Shown here piece after piece: positions 7,693-17,433 of a stretch of DNA of 64,000 nt. The notes beneath the pieces are model-generated. The model had not been told where the DNA came from, searched no databases, and saw nothing but the letters and a program-made list of their open reading frames with translations. Numbering within the stretch: position 1 is the first letter of the stretch; every line of letters starts with the position of its first letter. Made by a program: the position numbers and the translations under genes. This DNA is from Prescottella equi. Lineage in GTDB: Bacteria > Actinomycetota > Actinomycetes > Mycobacteriales > Mycobacteriaceae. The stretch covers positions 310,001 through 374,000 of the forward strand of contig NZ_JAIVAH010000018.1 of assembly GCF_020171745.1 (NCBI RefSeq), read 5' to 3'.

Positions 7693-8658
7693 ATGTGCCA
7701 ACCTGATGTGGTGTCTGATGCCGTCTCCGCGCCCCCCGTCTGCATTCTCGGCCTGGGTTTGATCGGTGGATCGCTGCTCCGCGCAGCGGTCGCCGCGGGC
7801 CGCGCCGGCTGGGGTTGGAACCGGTCCGCGCCCGCCGTCGACGCCGCCCGCGCCGACGGTTTCGACGCCGACACCGACCTTGTCGCGGTGCTGCGCCGGG
7901 CACAGGCCGCGCACGCGCTGATCGTGGTCGCGGTGCCGATGCCGGCCGTCGACGCGACGCTCGCGGCCGTCGCCGAGCACGCGCCCGACTGCCCGATCAC
8001 CGACGTCGTCAGCGTCAAGGCCGAGGTGGCCGCGGCCGTCGCCCGGCACGGACTGCAGGACCGGTTCGTGGGCGGGCATCCGATGGCCGGGACCAGCGAG
8101 TCCGGGTGGGAGGCCGGCGGCGCCGAACTGTTCCGCGACGCGGTGTGGGTGGTGAGTGCCGACGACGGCGTCGACCCGCAGGTGTGGTCGCAGGTGGCGC
8201 GGCTGGCGCTGGACTGCGGGTCGGTGGTGGTGCCCGCCGAGTCCGTCGAGCACGACGCCGCCGCCGCCCGTATCTCGCACCTGCCACACGTGCTGGCCGA
8301 GGCGCTCGCGCTGTCCGGCGCGGCCGGCGGCGATCTGGCGCTGGGGCTGGCGGCCGGATCGTTCCGGGACGGCACCCGGGTGGCCGGCAGCGCGCCGGGC
8401 CTGGTGCGGGCGATGTGCGAGGGCAACCGGGACGCGCTGCTCACCGCGCTGGACGAGACCCTGGACGTGCTGACCCGGGCCCGCGCCGAACTGGCCGAGC
8501 AGGGCACCCTCGCCGGGCTCGTCGAACCTGGTTTCGAGGCCCGACGCCGCTACGAGGACCGCGAGCGGTGGACCATCACCGGCATCGAACCCGGGTCCGA
8601 GAACTGGCTCGAGCGGATGCGCGACGCCGGACGCCGCGGCGGGGTGCTGCGGCCGTGA
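7693..8658 (+). CDS. tyrA: prephenate dehydrogenase
   Basis: A 321-residue NAD(P)-dependent enzyme oxidising prephenate to 4-hydroxyphenylpyruvate for tyrosine synthesis. The nucleotide-binding motif GLGLIGGS is at about 20-27 and the family signature HPMAGTSESGWE lies near residue 125, followed by the helical dimerisation domain. No separate chorismate mutase or ACT domain is seen. The start is uncertain: ATG 7693 is used, but in-frame GTGs at 7708 and 7711 are possible. The stop overlaps the start of the following amidase by 4 bases (GTGA), so the two are translationally coupled. Confidence 0.92.
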   Translation: MCQPDVVSDAVSAPPVCILGLGLIGGSLLRAAVAAGRAGWGWNRSAPAVDAARADGFDADTDLVAVLRRAQAAHALIVVAVPMPAVDATLAAVAEHAPDCPITDVVSVKAEVAAAVARHGLQDRFVGGHPMAGTSESGWEAGGAELFRDAVWVVSADDGVDPQVWSQVARLALDCGSVVVPAESVEHDAAAARISHLPHVLAEALALSGAAGGDLALGLAAGSFRDGTRVAGSAPGLVRAMCEGNRDALLTALDETLDVLTRARAELAEQGTLAGLVEPGFEARRRYEDRERWTITGIEPGSENWLERMRDAGRRGGVLRP

Positions 8659-10001
8659 GCACGCCGACGCTGCGGGACGTCGCCCAGTTGCTCGCCAAGA
8701 AGGAGATGACCGCAGTCGAGCACGTCCGCGCGACGCTCGACGCGCTCGACGGACTGCTCGGCACGCCGTGGGAGAACCTGGTCGCCGCCCGGAACGACAC
8801 CGCCGCGCTCGAGGCCGCCGCCCGCGCGGACGCCGAGATGGCCGACGGGAACTGGATCGGACCGCTGCACGGGATCGCGGTGGCGGTGAAGGACAACATC
8901 GACGTGGCCGGGATGCCGACGCGCTGCGGCAGCGCGGTACTCGCCGACGCCCCGCCCGCCGCGGCCGACGCCCGGATCGTCGCCCGGCTGCGGGAGGCCG
9001 GCGCGATCGTCGTGGCCAAGGCGCACCTGCACGAGTTCGCGTACGGCCCGACCGGCGCGGTCAACGCGTCCGGCCCGGCCGCGCACCCGCACCACCCGAA
9101 CCTGATTCCCGGCGGATCGTCGTCGGGGTCGGCGGCGCTGGTCGCGAAGGGCATCGTCCCGCTCGCGCTCGGCACCGACACCGGTTGCAGCACAAGAACT
9201 CCCGCGTCGTTGTGCGGCGTCGTCGGGATGAAGCCCAGCTTCGGGACACTGTCGACGTCGGGAGCGTTCCCGCTGTCGACGACGTTCGACCACATCGGGC
9301 TGCTGGCCGCCGACGTGCTGGACGTCTCGCTCGCGTGGGGTGCGCTCCCCGGCATCGCGCACGTCCGCACCCCGGTCGCGGGGCTGCGGGTGGGCCGGCT
9401 GCGCGGCGACAACTGGGACGTCGCCGATCCGGCGATCGCGGCCGCCGTCGATGCGGCCTGCCGGGCGCTGTCCGACGCGGGCGCCGAGGTGCTCGATGTC
9501 GAACTCCCCGAGACCGAGCAGTTCCTCGCGGCGTACCCGATCATCACCGGTTCGGAGGCGTACGAGACGCACCGGCAGTGGTTCGAGCACGCACCCGAGC
9601 GGTATCAACCGGCCACCGCCGCGCTGCTGGACGCCCAGAAGGATCGCCCCGCCGTCGAATATCTGCACGCCGCCCGCACCGTCGAACGCCTTCGCCGCCA
9701 AGCGCTTTCCCGGCTGCGCGGCGACCTGGGGCTGGACGCGCTGATCACCGCGACCACTCCCCTGCGCGCGGTCACCCAGGATCAGGCGCGCTCGTCGGAT
9801 GCTGCGGTGGCCCGAACCCCGCTGCTGCGCATGTGCATCCCGTTCAACGCGCTCGGTATCCCGGCGATCTCGGTGCCGGCCCCGGGCGTGGAAGGCGATC
9901 CAATCGGCATCCAGGTGATCGGCCTGCCGAGCACCGCGGGCGGGCACGGGTCGCATCCGGCGGAGTCCGCGGCGCTGGCCTGCGCGCTGGCCGTGGGCTG
10001 A
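8655..10001 (+). CDS. amidase signature family hydrolase (AtzF-like)
   Basis: A 448-residue amidase-signature enzyme. The Ser-Ser-Lys triad context is present: Lys in AVKDNIDVAGMPTRCG, cis-Ser in GGSSSGSAALV and the nucleophile Ser in GTDTGCSTRTPAS. The usual GGS before the nucleophile reads GCS, a small deviation that keeps the serine. The sequence resembles allophanate hydrolase amidase halves (AtzF) but lacks a C-terminal allophanate domain, so the substrate stays open. GTG 8655 overlaps the tyrA stop. It is the last gene of this operon before the palindromic repeat at 10025. Confidence 0.87.
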   Translation: MSTPTLRDVAQLLAKKEMTAVEHVRATLDALDGLLGTPWENLVAARNDTAALEAAARADAEMADGNWIGPLHGIAVAVKDNIDVAGMPTRCGSAVLADAPPAAADARIVARLREAGAIVVAKAHLHEFAYGPTGAVNASGPAAHPHHPNLIPGGSSSGSAALVAKGIVPLALGTDTGCSTRTPASLCGVVGMKPSFGTLSTSGAFPLSTTFDHIGLLAADVLDVSLAWGALPGIAHVRTPVAGLRVGRLRGDNWDVADPAIAAAVDAACRALSDAGAEVLDVELPETEQFLAAYPIITGSEAYETHRQWFEHAPERYQPATAALLDAQKDRPAVEYLHAARTVERLRRQALSRLRGDLGLDALITATTPLRAVTQDQARSSDAAVARTPLLRMCIPFNALGIPAISVPAPGVEGDPIGIQVIGLPSTAGGHGSHPAESAALACALAVG

Positions 10002-10024
10002 GGGTCCGGGTCGACCGGCCGCCA

Positions 10025-10102
10025 CATCACACCCCTTTTGCCGGCGTCACACACCCGTTCGACCTCGAAAAGGTGTGCGATCCCGGCAATTAGGGTGTGA
10101 TG
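10025..10102. repeat. four-unit nested palindromic repeat (REP/BIME-like)
   Basis: Four related units lie within 78 bases of a convergent intergenic gap. The outer pair, 10025-10044 and 10083-10102, is an inverted repeat of 20 bases with 3 mismatches (CATCACACCC...GCCGG). The inner pair, 10047-10062 and 10065-10080, is an inverted repeat of 16 bases with 3 mismatches (TCACACACC..TTCGA). Outer and inner units share the core TCACACC followed by TT and CG-rich ends, so the element looks like a doubled palindrome of one unit. It can fold as one long hairpin or two. It may act as a bidirectional terminator for the amidase and the gene at 10161. Confidence 0.7.
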
Positions 10103-10160
10103 CCGCCGCAGAGGGCACGAACGGACGCCGACCCGTTCCGGGAACTCGAGGAGTGACCCG

Positions 10161-10745
10161 TCAGATCCGTTCGGCCAGTCCCGGGTAATCGAGCACGAAG
10201 CCGTCCTCGTCGACCTTGATGGACGACGACGACACCGGCGAGAGCACGTGGATGCCGTCCGCGCCGCTGCTGTAGGTCAGGGACGCCTCCTGCACCGCGA
10301 GGTCGGGCAGGTTGACGTACACGACAGGCACCTGCATGTCCTCGGACTCGTGCTGCAGGCCGAAGCGGCGGATCGGCAGGGTGTTGAAGAACGGGCTCAG
10401 CACGACGTCGACGTCCTTGGCGCCGGCGAACCCGGACCGCAGGTGCGTGGTGCCGGTCTCGACCATCCAGACGCCCTCCTCGTCGCGGCTGATCGACATG
10501 TGCCGCTCCCCCGTGGCGAGAGCGGTGTGCAGCGACAGCCGGCGGGTGACGCCGTTCTCGTCGGTGACCAGGTCGTAGGACGCGCTGAACGCGGGATGTT
10601 CGGGGCACGCACCGCCGACGATGCGGCCCGTCGCCTTGATCCGGTTTCCGCTCACCTGTACCCGCACGGACTCCATTCGGGGCGCGGCGTGGGCACGCCA
10701 CGTCAGAACGGCAGGCCAGCGCGTCGCGGTGCTCGGATTGCTCAC
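10161..10745 (-). CDS. putative glycolipid-binding domain protein
   Basis: A 194-residue beta-rich protein. TWRAHAAPRMESVRVQ at the start, ASYDLVTDENGVTRRLSL in the middle and LSPFFNTLPIRRFGL near residue 130 match the putative glycolipid-binding family (PF06475, COG3554) whose mycobacterial member is a one-domain cytosolic protein. There is no signal peptide. GTG 10745 (MSNPSTATRW) was chosen as the last start before the conserved WRAH block. The molecular function of the family is not established. It is downstream of the membrane-protein gene at 10814, with 68 bases between. Confidence 0.75.
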   Translation of the reverse strand: MSNPSTATRWPAVLTWRAHAAPRMESVRVQVSGNRIKATGRIVGGACPEHPAFSASYDLVTDENGVTRRLSLHTALATGERHMSISRDEEGVWMVETGTTHLRSGFAGAKDVDVVLSPFFNTLPIRRFGLQHESEDMQVPVVYVNLPDLAVQEASLTYSSGADGIHVLSPVSSSSIKVDEDGFVLDYPGLAERI

Positions 10746-10813
10746 GGTCTCTACGTTAGGCGACGAAGGCCGTCCAGGCGTGGACGGCGGGTGAGATTGG
10801 TTCGCCCGCGTCG

Positions 10814-11869
10814 TCATTCGGACAATTCGACCTGTTCGCGTTCGAGCACCGAGATGCGGCGCGAGAACACCACCAGCGCGCTCAGTCCGACCGCGACGTT
10901 GATGAGCGCACCGAACTCCTCGGCGACGAAGTTGAAGACCTCGGTCAGCAGGATCGTCACGAGCGCCGCGATCCGGAGCATCCGCACCGGCCAAATCCGC
11001 CCGCCGCGCAGTCTGGCGATCGCGACCCAGCACAGCACGAACGCGACAGCCGATCCACACATCTGGCCCATCGTGGTGATGTCGGTGCCGGTGCCACCCT
11101 CGAGATCCTCGGCGAGCGTGACGATCGCGTTGACCACGCCGGCGGTGGAGAACAGGGCGAGGGCGACCGCCGCGACCCACACCGCGCGGGGGCCGTCGAA
11201 CACGCGCGACAGGTGCACACGCAGCCAGGTGCCGACGACGTCGAGGCGTCCGGTCCGGCGCGGCGCGCACCGCGACAGCAGGTCCTCGACGCCGGCGATC
11301 GTCCCGGGGTCGACGCCCGCCGCGGCGGCCCGGCGCAACTGCCGGCGCGCCCTCGCGAGGCGCTGCGGGGTGAGGCCGTGGACCAGTCCGTCGGCGGCGG
11401 CGCCGACGGCGTTGGCGAGGTCTTCCGCAGTGGTCTGTGTCCGGGCGTCGTGGATCCACCGATTGACCAGCAGCAGCGCCACCACGACGACGTACATGAT
11501 CGCGACCGACGGTTGGAAGAAGTAGTCGTTGGTCTTGGTGACGAACTTGCCGACCTCGTCGAGGAACAGGCCGAAACCGATGCCGCCGGCCACCACCGCG
11601 ACCATCCGCGGCAGGGCGCCGAGGAACGAGAACACCACCACGAGCGCGATGACCATGGCGAGCCCGCCCCACAGCGCGTGCGCGATGTGCAGCGTCGCGC
11701 CGCCGATCTGCGGGTACCCCGTCGCGTGCAGATACGCCCGCGTCACGAGGATCGTCAGGATCCCGATGACGACGAACGCCTCGACCAGCGCCCCGGCCTG
11801 CGCGTCACGGAGCAGTCGCGGATTTCGGATCCTGGACGCTCGTTCGGCAGGCGTGTCGACTGTCGCCAT
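10814..11869 (-). CDS. multi-pass membrane protein of unknown function
   Basis: A 351-residue integral membrane protein. Hydrophobic segments are seen near residues 30-48 (VEAFVVIGILTILV), 65-85 (HIAHALWGGLAMVIALVVV), 95-110, 120-140 and, after a basic soluble stretch of about 80 residues, 230-250, 265-290 and 300-340. FLDEVGKFVTKTNDYFFQPS between segments is a striking conserved-looking motif. I do not recognise a function. It is divergent from the Clp ATPase with 165 bases between the starts, so the pair may share a stress-responsive control region. Confidence 0.75.
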   Translation of the reverse strand: MATVDTPAERASRIRNPRLLRDAQAGALVEAFVVIGILTILVTRAYLHATGYPQIGGATLHIAHALWGGLAMVIALVVVFSFLGALPRMVAVVAGGIGFGLFLDEVGKFVTKTNDYFFQPSVAIMYVVVVALLLVNRWIHDARTQTTAEDLANAVGAAADGLVHGLTPQRLARARRQLRRAAAAGVDPGTIAGVEDLLSRCAPRRTGRLDVVGTWLRVHLSRVFDGPRAVWVAAVALALFSTAGVVNAIVTLAEDLEGGTGTDITTMGQMCGSAVAFVLCWVAIARLRGGRIWPVRMLRIAALVTILLTEVFNFVAEEFGALINVAVGLSALVVFSRRISVLEREQVELSE

Positions 11870-12034
11870 GCGGCACAAACCCTTTCGATCGTCGTCGACG
11901 GCGGCGCCGGCGACTGGGTACGAAGACTCTTTACATTCCCCCACGGTGGCCGCAAGGTTGAAGGTGAGTCCACCCGAGAGAGTGCGGACGAGTCCGAACC
12001 AGATAGCTGTGTGCAGAGATTTGGAGGATAGGAC

Positions 12035-14515
12035 ATGACCGAAGGTTGGGGACGTATGGACAGCCCCTTCGACGACATTTTCGCGAGGTTCTTCGGGTCG
12101 GGACTGTCGTCCCAGCCCCCGGTGCAACGCGTCGATCTGGGAAGGCTGCTCAACGACGACGCCCGCCGACTGATCGCCACCGCCCGCGACGCGGCGAGCG
12201 AGTGGGGGAACAGCGAGATCACCCCGGAGCACCTGCTGTACGCGGCAGCGCAGAACGATCCGACGCGCGGCGTGCTCAGCAACATCAATCTGGATCCGGA
12301 CGAGTTGGCCTCGAAGATGGCCGCGCACCTGGACAAGCACGGCACCCCCAAGACGACACCGGGCGCCCCGAGCCTGAGTCCGGCCGCGAAGCTGGCGTTG
12401 CGGACCGCGCAGCAGCAGGCCAGCGAGTCGGGCCTCAGCTACATCGGCCCCGAGCACATCCTCATCGGCATCGCCGCGAACTCGGAGAGCCCCGCCGGCA
12501 AGGCCCTGCTCGGCGCCACCATCGAGGGCGAGAAGTCGTCGGCGCCGCCGAGTTCCACGCCGACGCTCGACGAGTACGGCCGCGACCTCACCGCCGAGGC
12601 GCGCGCCGGCAACGTCGACCCGGTGGTGGGCCGCGCCAACGAGGTGGAGCAGACCATCGAGATCCTGTCCCGCCGCCGCAAGAACAATCCGGTCCTCATC
12701 GGCGATCCGGGTGTCGGCAAGACCGCGATCGTGGAGGGTCTCGCGCAGCGCATCGTCAACGGCGACGTGCCGTCGACGCTCACCGACCGGCGGGTCGTCG
12801 CGCTCGACGTCGGATCGCTGGTCGCGGGCACCAAGTACCGCGGCGAGTTCGAGGAGCGACTGACGAAGATCCTCGACGAGGTCAAGGCGCACTCCGACGA
12901 ACTGGTGCTGTTCATCGACGAGTTGCACACCATCGTCGGTGCCGGGGCCGGCGGCGAGGGCGCGATGGACGCCGGCAACCTGCTCAAGCCGGCCCTGGCC
13001 CGCGGCGAACTGCACGCGATCGGCGCCACCACGATCGACGAGTACCGCAAGCACATCGAGAAGGACGCCGCGCTCGAACGGCGCTTCCAGCCCGTGCTGA
13101 TCGCGGAGCCGTCGGTGGACGACACCATCGAGATCCTGCGCGGCCTCGTCGACAGCTACGAGGCGCACCACCAGGTGCACTACACCGACGAGGCGCTCGT
13201 CGCGGCCGCCGAACTGTCCGACCGGTACATCACCGACCGGTTCATGCCGGACAAGGCGATCGACCTCGTCGACCAGGCCGGGGCGCGCGTGCGGCTGCGG
13301 ACCCGCACCCCCGACCGCGACACCCGCGCCGCGGAGGAGGAGATCGCCCGACTCAAGCGCGAGAAGGATTCCGCCGTCGGGCAGGAGGACTACGAGCGCG
13401 CCAACGCCATCAAGCGGCAGATCACCGAGGCGGAGGAACGCCTCGGCGAGGCGGCGGAGGAGAGCACCCCGGAGGTGACCGTCGAGGACATCGCGCACGT
13501 CGTGTCGCGACAGACCGGAATCCCGGTGGCGGACTTGACGTCCGAGGAACGCGAGCGGCTCATGAAGCTCGAGGACGTCCTGCACTCCCGGGTGATCGGG
13601 CAGGACGAGGCGGTCACCGCCGTGGCCGAGGCGGTGCGCCGCTCCCGGGCCGGTCTGTCCGACCCGAACCGCCCCATCGGCTCGTTCCTGTTCCTCGGGC
13701 CCACCGGTGTCGGCAAGACCGAGACCGCGAAGGCGTTGGCGGAGGCCGTGTTCGGCGACGAGAACCGGATGATCCGGTTCGACATGAGCGAGTTCCAGGA
13801 GAAGCACACCGTCTCCCGTCTCGTCGGCGCTCCGCCCGGGTACGTCGGCTACGAGGAGGCCGGTCAGCTCACCGACAAGGTGCGCCGCCAGCCGTACTCG
13901 GTGGTGCTGTTCGACGAGGTCGAGAAGGCGCACCCGGACGTGTTCAACGTGCTGCTGCAACTGCTCGACGACGGCCGGGTCACCGACGCGCAGGGCCGCA
14001 CCGTCGACTTCAAGAACACCATCGTGATCCTCACCAGCAACATCGGCTCCGACCTGATCCTCGGGGCGAAGGGCGAGGACGTCGAGGACCTGGTGCCGAC
14101 GCTGATGGAGCGGCTGCGGTCGCACTTCCGGCCCGAGTTCCTCAACCGGATCGACGAGACCATCGTCTTCCACCGGCTCGACCAGACGGAGCTGCGGCAG
14201 ATCATCGAGCTCATCCTCGACGGCACCCGCCGACAGCTGCACGCGCAGAACGTCGAGCTCGACATCACCGAGGAGGCCGTCGACTGGCTGGCCGACAAGG
14301 GCTACGAGCCGGAGTTCGGCGCGCGGCCGCTGCGCCGGACCATTCAGAAGGAGCTCGACAACCGGCTCGCCGGGCTGCTGCTGTCCGGCGAACTCGAACC
14401 CGAGGACATCGTCCGGGTGTCCGCGAACGGCGGGCTCGAACTCGGCGTCGTGCATCCCGGCAAGGGTGAGGGCTCGTTGCCGACCGAACCGGAGAAGGCG
14501 TCGTCGGACACCTGA
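12035..14515 (+). CDS. Clp/Hsp100 AAA+ ATPase, ClpC-like but without a visible ClpP-binding tripeptide
   Basis: An 826-residue two-ring AAA+ unfoldase. Residues 30-165 hold two Clp-N repeats. D1 has Walker A GDPGVGKT at 223-230 and Walker B VLFIDE near 291; D2 has Walker A GPTGVGKT at 555-562 and Walker [11 protein letters not shown] near 623. The middle domain (about 430-475) is short, as in ClpC, not the long propeller of ClpB. Where ClpC/ClpA carry the [LIV]GF loop after the TSN sensor, this protein reads [19 protein letters not shown] (669 on), with no such tripeptide, so it probably does not dock ClpP. ATG 12035 has GGAGGA upstream. No clear HAIR, CIRCE or ClgR site was found. Confidence 0.88.
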   Translation: MTEGWGRMDSPFDDIFARFFGSGLSSQPPVQRVDLGRLLNDDARRLIATARDAASEWGNSEITPEHLLYAAAQNDPTRGVLSNINLDPDELASKMAAHLDKHGTPKTTPGAPSLSPAAKLALRTAQQQASESGLSYIGPEHILIGIAANSESPAGKALLGATIEGEKSSAPPSSTPTLDEYGRDLTAEARAGNVDPVVGRANEVEQTIEILSRRRKNNPVLIGDPGVGKTAIVEGLAQRIVNGDVPSTLTDRRVVALDVGSLVAGTKYRGEFEERLTKILDEVKAHSDELVLFIDELHTIVGAGAGGEGAMDAGNLLKPALARGELHAIGATTIDEYRKHIEKDAALERRFQPVLIAEPSVDDTIEILRGLVDSYEAHHQVHYTDEALVAAAELSDRYITDRFMPDKAIDLVDQAGARVRLRTRTPDRDTRAAEEEIARLKREKDSAVGQEDYERANAIKRQITEAEERLGEAAEESTPEVTVEDIAHVVSRQTGIPVADLTSEERERLMKLEDVLHSRVIGQDEAVTAVAEAVRRSRAGLSDPNRPIGSFLFLGPTGVGKTETAKALAEAVFGDENRMIRFDMSEFQEKHTVSRLVGAPPGYVGYEEAGQLTDKVRRQPYSVVLFDEVEKAHPDVFNVLLQLLDDGRVTDAQGRTVDFKNTIVILTSNIGSDLILGAKGEDVEDLVPTLMERLRSHFRPEFLNRIDETIVFHRLDQTELRQIIELILDGTRRQLHAQNVELDITEEAVDWLADKGYEPEFGARPLRRTIQKELDNRLAGLLLSGELEPEDIVRVSANGGLELGVVHPGKGEGSLPTEPEKASSDT

Positions 14516-14532
14516 TCTCCCGCTCGTGCACG

Positions 14533-14563
14533 GGCGCTCGGCCGGATCATCCGGCCGAGCGCC
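14533..14563 (+). terminator. terminator of the Clp gene
   Basis: GGCGCTCGGCCGGAT and ATCCGGCCGAGCGCC form a perfect 15-bp stem 17 bases after the stop codon, with no T run. The rest of the gap to 14703 shows nothing. Confidence 0.75.
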
Positions 14564-14702
14564 TCGCTACGCGCCGGGAACCCGTACGCCCGAAGCGCTG
14601 TGGCAAGCTCCCGCTCCCTGCACGGATTCCGGCATCTGCGCCAACTCGGGTACCTGACTCTCCCATCCGTCGCAGTCGACGCGTCCCGGGCGCTATCGGT
14701 CG

Positions 14703-16367
14703 TCAGATGCCGGCCTTCTGTCGTTCCAGAGTGGTCGCGAGCTCCGGTGTGAGCAGCCGGAACTCGTCGTCGCCGCGCTCACGCAGCCACACCGGGTCGC
14801 CGCAGTGCCAGCGTTCGGCGCTGAGCGTGCGCGTCACGACCTTGAACGTGGCGGTCCGCGGGAACTCCGAGCACACGCGCACCAGCGTCGGCCGTTGCTT
14901 CGGGCCGAGATCGGGCTGCTCGTCGAGGAATCGCGCGAACGTCGACGGGTCGAAGTCCTCGATGTCGCCGGTCGGGATGACGGCCGCCATCACCCGGTCA
15001 CCGACCTCGCGGTCCGGGACTCCGTAAACCGACACCTGCGCGAAGCCGGGGTAGCGCAGCAGGATGCGTTCGATCGGTGCGGCACCGAGGTTCTCGCCGT
15101 CCACCCGCAGCCAGCCGGAGCTGCGGCCCGCGAAGTACACGAAGCCATCGGTGTCGCGGTATGCCTGGTCGCCGCTCCAGTACATGCCGTCCCGGAGCCG
15201 CTCCGCGTCGGCCGTCGGGTTCTTGTAGTACCCCGCGAACGCGCCGGCACCCGCAACGTTGACCATCTCTCCGGTTGCCGCCTCGGCGTTGAGGATTCGA
15301 CCCTGTGCATCGAACTCCGCAGGAGGACAGACTGTCCCGGTGTCCGGATCGCGGATCTCGACGTTCACAGGAAGCAGACCCAGGGCACCGGTCGGCGCGT
15401 CGGGATGCGCGGAGATGGACACTCCGCCCTCCGTCGAACCGAACCCGTCGACCACGCGGGTGCCGAAGCGGCGAGAGAACTCGCGGGTGACCGGCGCCGA
15501 TCCCTCGTTGCCGTACATGACGCGCAGCGTGTTGTCGGCGTCGTCGGGCTGCTCCGGAGTGGCCAGGATGAACGACAAGGGCTTGCCCACGTAGTTGGAA
15601 TAGGTGACGCCGAAGCGGCGCACATCGGGCAGGAAGCCCGACGCAGAGAACTTGCGTCGCAGTGCGATCCGGCACCGTCCGTGCAGCGCCACCGCCCACG
15701 CCGCCATCATTGCGTTCGAGTGGAACATCGGCATTGCCATGTACACGACATCGTCCGTGGTGAGGCCGTACCGATCGGCCAACATGACGCCGGGTTCGGT
15801 GAACTTGCGGTGCGTGCATCGCACAGCCTTCGGGTCGCCGCTGGTGCCGGACGTGAATATGAGCATCAACAGGTCGTCGAGGGCGGCGGCGGGAGCGATC
15901 GCAGCGCTCCCCCGGTGGGGCGCCAGCAGTTCGGCCCACGCGGGGGAATCGACATTGACGACGCGCACACCTCCGAGGTCGAGCCCGTCGAGCAGATGCG
16001 CCTGGGTGTTTTCGGTGAAGACGATCTGGCAGTCGGCCAGCGCGATGTCCCGGGCGAGCGCGGCGCCGCGCCGGGTGGTGTTGAGGCCGGCGAGCACGCT
16101 GCCTGAGAATGCGGCCGCTCCCAGGAGCGACGAGAACTCCGGAATGTTTTCGAACAGTACGCCGAAGTGCCGGGGACGTCCTGCATCGAGAAGCTCATCG
16201 AGCAACGAGGCACGGTCGTACATTCCGCGAACATGGTCCGTCCATGAAATGTACGAGTCCTCGAACCGGATACCGTGCGTGTCGACGTCGCGCAACCAGT
16301 GGAGCTGGTCCGCGACTGTGGGGGTCACTGTCATATCCCCCATCGTGACGGGTGTGATGTCGGCCAT
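14703..16367 (-). CDS. fadD17: fatty-acyl-CoA synthetase, FadD17 type
   Basis: A 554-residue ANL-superfamily ligase forming acyl-CoA from a carboxylic acid, ATP and CoA. The ATP motif LMLIFTSGTSGDPKAVRCTH lies near residue 170, YGNEGSAPVT and DGFGSTEGGVSIS cover the A5 region, and SGDQAYRDTDGFVYFAGRSS plus WLRVDGENLG form the hinge. PRTATFKVVTR near the C-terminus contains the catalytic lysine. The whole chain resembles mycobacterial FadD17, associated with cholesterol and lipid breakdown. The exact N-terminus is unclear, as ATGs lie at codons 1, 9 and 12. The enoyl-CoA hydratase and IclR genes upstream lie on the same strand. The 263-base gap before it shows no gene. Confidence 0.88.
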   Translation of the reverse strand: MADITPVTMGDMTVTPTVADQLHWLRDVDTHGIRFEDSYISWTDHVRGMYDRASLLDELLDAGRPRHFGVLFENIPEFSSLLGAAAFSGSVLAGLNTTRRGAALARDIALADCQIVFTENTQAHLLDGLDLGGVRVVNVDSPAWAELLAPHRGSAAIAPAAALDDLLMLIFTSGTSGDPKAVRCTHRKFTEPGVMLADRYGLTTDDVVYMAMPMFHSNAMMAAWAVALHGRCRIALRRKFSASGFLPDVRRFGVTYSNYVGKPLSFILATPEQPDDADNTLRVMYGNEGSAPVTREFSRRFGTRVVDGFGSTEGGVSISAHPDAPTGALGLLPVNVEIRDPDTGTVCPPAEFDAQGRILNAEAATGEMVNVAGAGAFAGYYKNPTADAERLRDGMYWSGDQAYRDTDGFVYFAGRSSGWLRVDGENLGAAPIERILLRYPGFAQVSVYGVPDREVGDRVMAAVIPTGDIEDFDPSTFARFLDEQPDLGPKQRPTLVRVCSEFPRTATFKVVTRTLSAERWHCGDPVWLRERGDDEFRLLTPELATTLERQKAGI

Positions 16368-16630
16368 GTCTTCCTGTCTCGTTCTGTGGATTGCTTGTCC
16401 GCGTGCGGTTTACGTCGACGTTGCGACCAGCTGCGCTCCCAGTCGCCGCCGTGGCCCGGCACCGTCCGCTGGTCGGCCGCCGTGGAATCCGGGTGACGTT
16501 GCGCCCCTGCCAGACTCGCGTCGTCACCTGGCTGCGCAGTCGATCGCCAACGGGGTGCCACTCCTGTGACTCGGTCCCGGGCGAAGCGCCGCAACTCGGT
16601 GGAGTGGGCGCCAGATGATGTCAGCCGGCG

Positions 16631-17392
16631 TCAACGGCCTTTCCACACCGGTGCGCGCTTCTCCGCGAAGGCGGTGGCACCCTCGCGCGCGTCCTCGGAG
16701 ACGAACACCGGCGCGATCACCTCGAGCTGACGCGCGAAGGCCTCGTCGTCGGTCCACTTCCCCGAACGCACGATCACTTCCTTCGTCTTGGCCACGGCGA
16801 GAGGGCCGTTCGCGGTGATGCGGGCGGCGAGGTCGAGCGCGCCCGCGAGCGCACCGCCCGGCTCGGTCAGGGTGTTGACGAACCCGTACGCGGCGGCTTC
16901 CTGCGCGGTGAACGGGTCGCCGGTCAGCGCGTACTCCATCGCCTTCTGGTAGGGAATCCGCCGCGGCAGGCGCAGCAGCCCGCCCGCTCCCGCCGCCAGC
17001 CCCCGTTTGACCTCGGGGATCCCGAACTTTGCCTCGCGCGACGCGACGACCAGGTCCGTGGCGAGGACGAGTTCGGTGCCGCCGGCGAGCGCGTATCCCT
17101 CGACCGCCGCGATCGTCGGCTTCCGCGGTGGCGCCTCCGTGAATCCCAGCCCCTTGCCGGGCACCGCCATGTTCTCGCCCGCCATGAATGCTTTGAGATC
17201 CATTCCCGCGCAGAAGTTCCCGCCGGCCCCGGTGAGGATCGCGAGCGAGAGCCCGTCGTCCTCGTCCAGCTCGTCGACGGCCGCGGCCAGGCCACGGCTC
17301 ACCGCACCGTTGATCGCGTTGCGCGCCTCCGGGCGGTTGATCGTGATCACCAGGACCCGGTCACGCCGTTCGAGGAGAACCTCATCCGACAT
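16631..17392 (-). CDS. enoyl-CoA hydratase/isomerase (crotonase)
   Basis: A 253-residue crotonase that would hydrate 2-enoyl-CoA in beta-oxidation. The oxyanion-hole segment GAGGNFCAGMDLKAF is near residue 60, and both catalytic glutamates are present: GYALAGGTELVLATD near 105 and FGIPEVKRGLAAGAGG near 123. Length is typical. It follows the IclR gene by 41 bases and precedes fadD17, so ligase and hydratase are probably one catabolic unit under the IclR regulator. Its chain-length or ring substrate cannot be told. Confidence 0.9.
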   Translation of the reverse strand: MSDEVLLERRDRVLVITINRPEARNAINGAVSRGLAAAVDELDEDDGLSLAILTGAGGNFCAGMDLKAFMAGENMAVPGKGLGFTEAPPRKPTIAAVEGYALAGGTELVLATDLVVASREAKFGIPEVKRGLAAGAGGLLRLPRRIPYQKAMEYALTGDPFTAQEAAAYGFVNTLTEPGGALAGALDLAARITANGPLAVAKTKEVIVRSGKWTDDEAFARQLEVIAPVFVSEDAREGATAFAEKRAPVWKGR

Positions 17393-17433
17393 TGATACTT
17401 CCTTTCGTCGTGGAGCAGCACAGAGGACCTCGC

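Noticed and set aside
11870-12034. HAIR or CIRCE heat-shock element upstream of the Clp gene
   Set aside because: TTGAAGGTGAGT near 11960 resembles half a HAIR site, but the spaced ACTCAAG half is missing.
10814-14455. A very long open frame on the minus strand covering the Clp gene
   Set aside because: The part beyond 11869 is antisense to the Clp ATPase and consists of low-complexity L/V/D/R repeats typical of shadows in high-GC DNA. Only the membrane-protein part is real.
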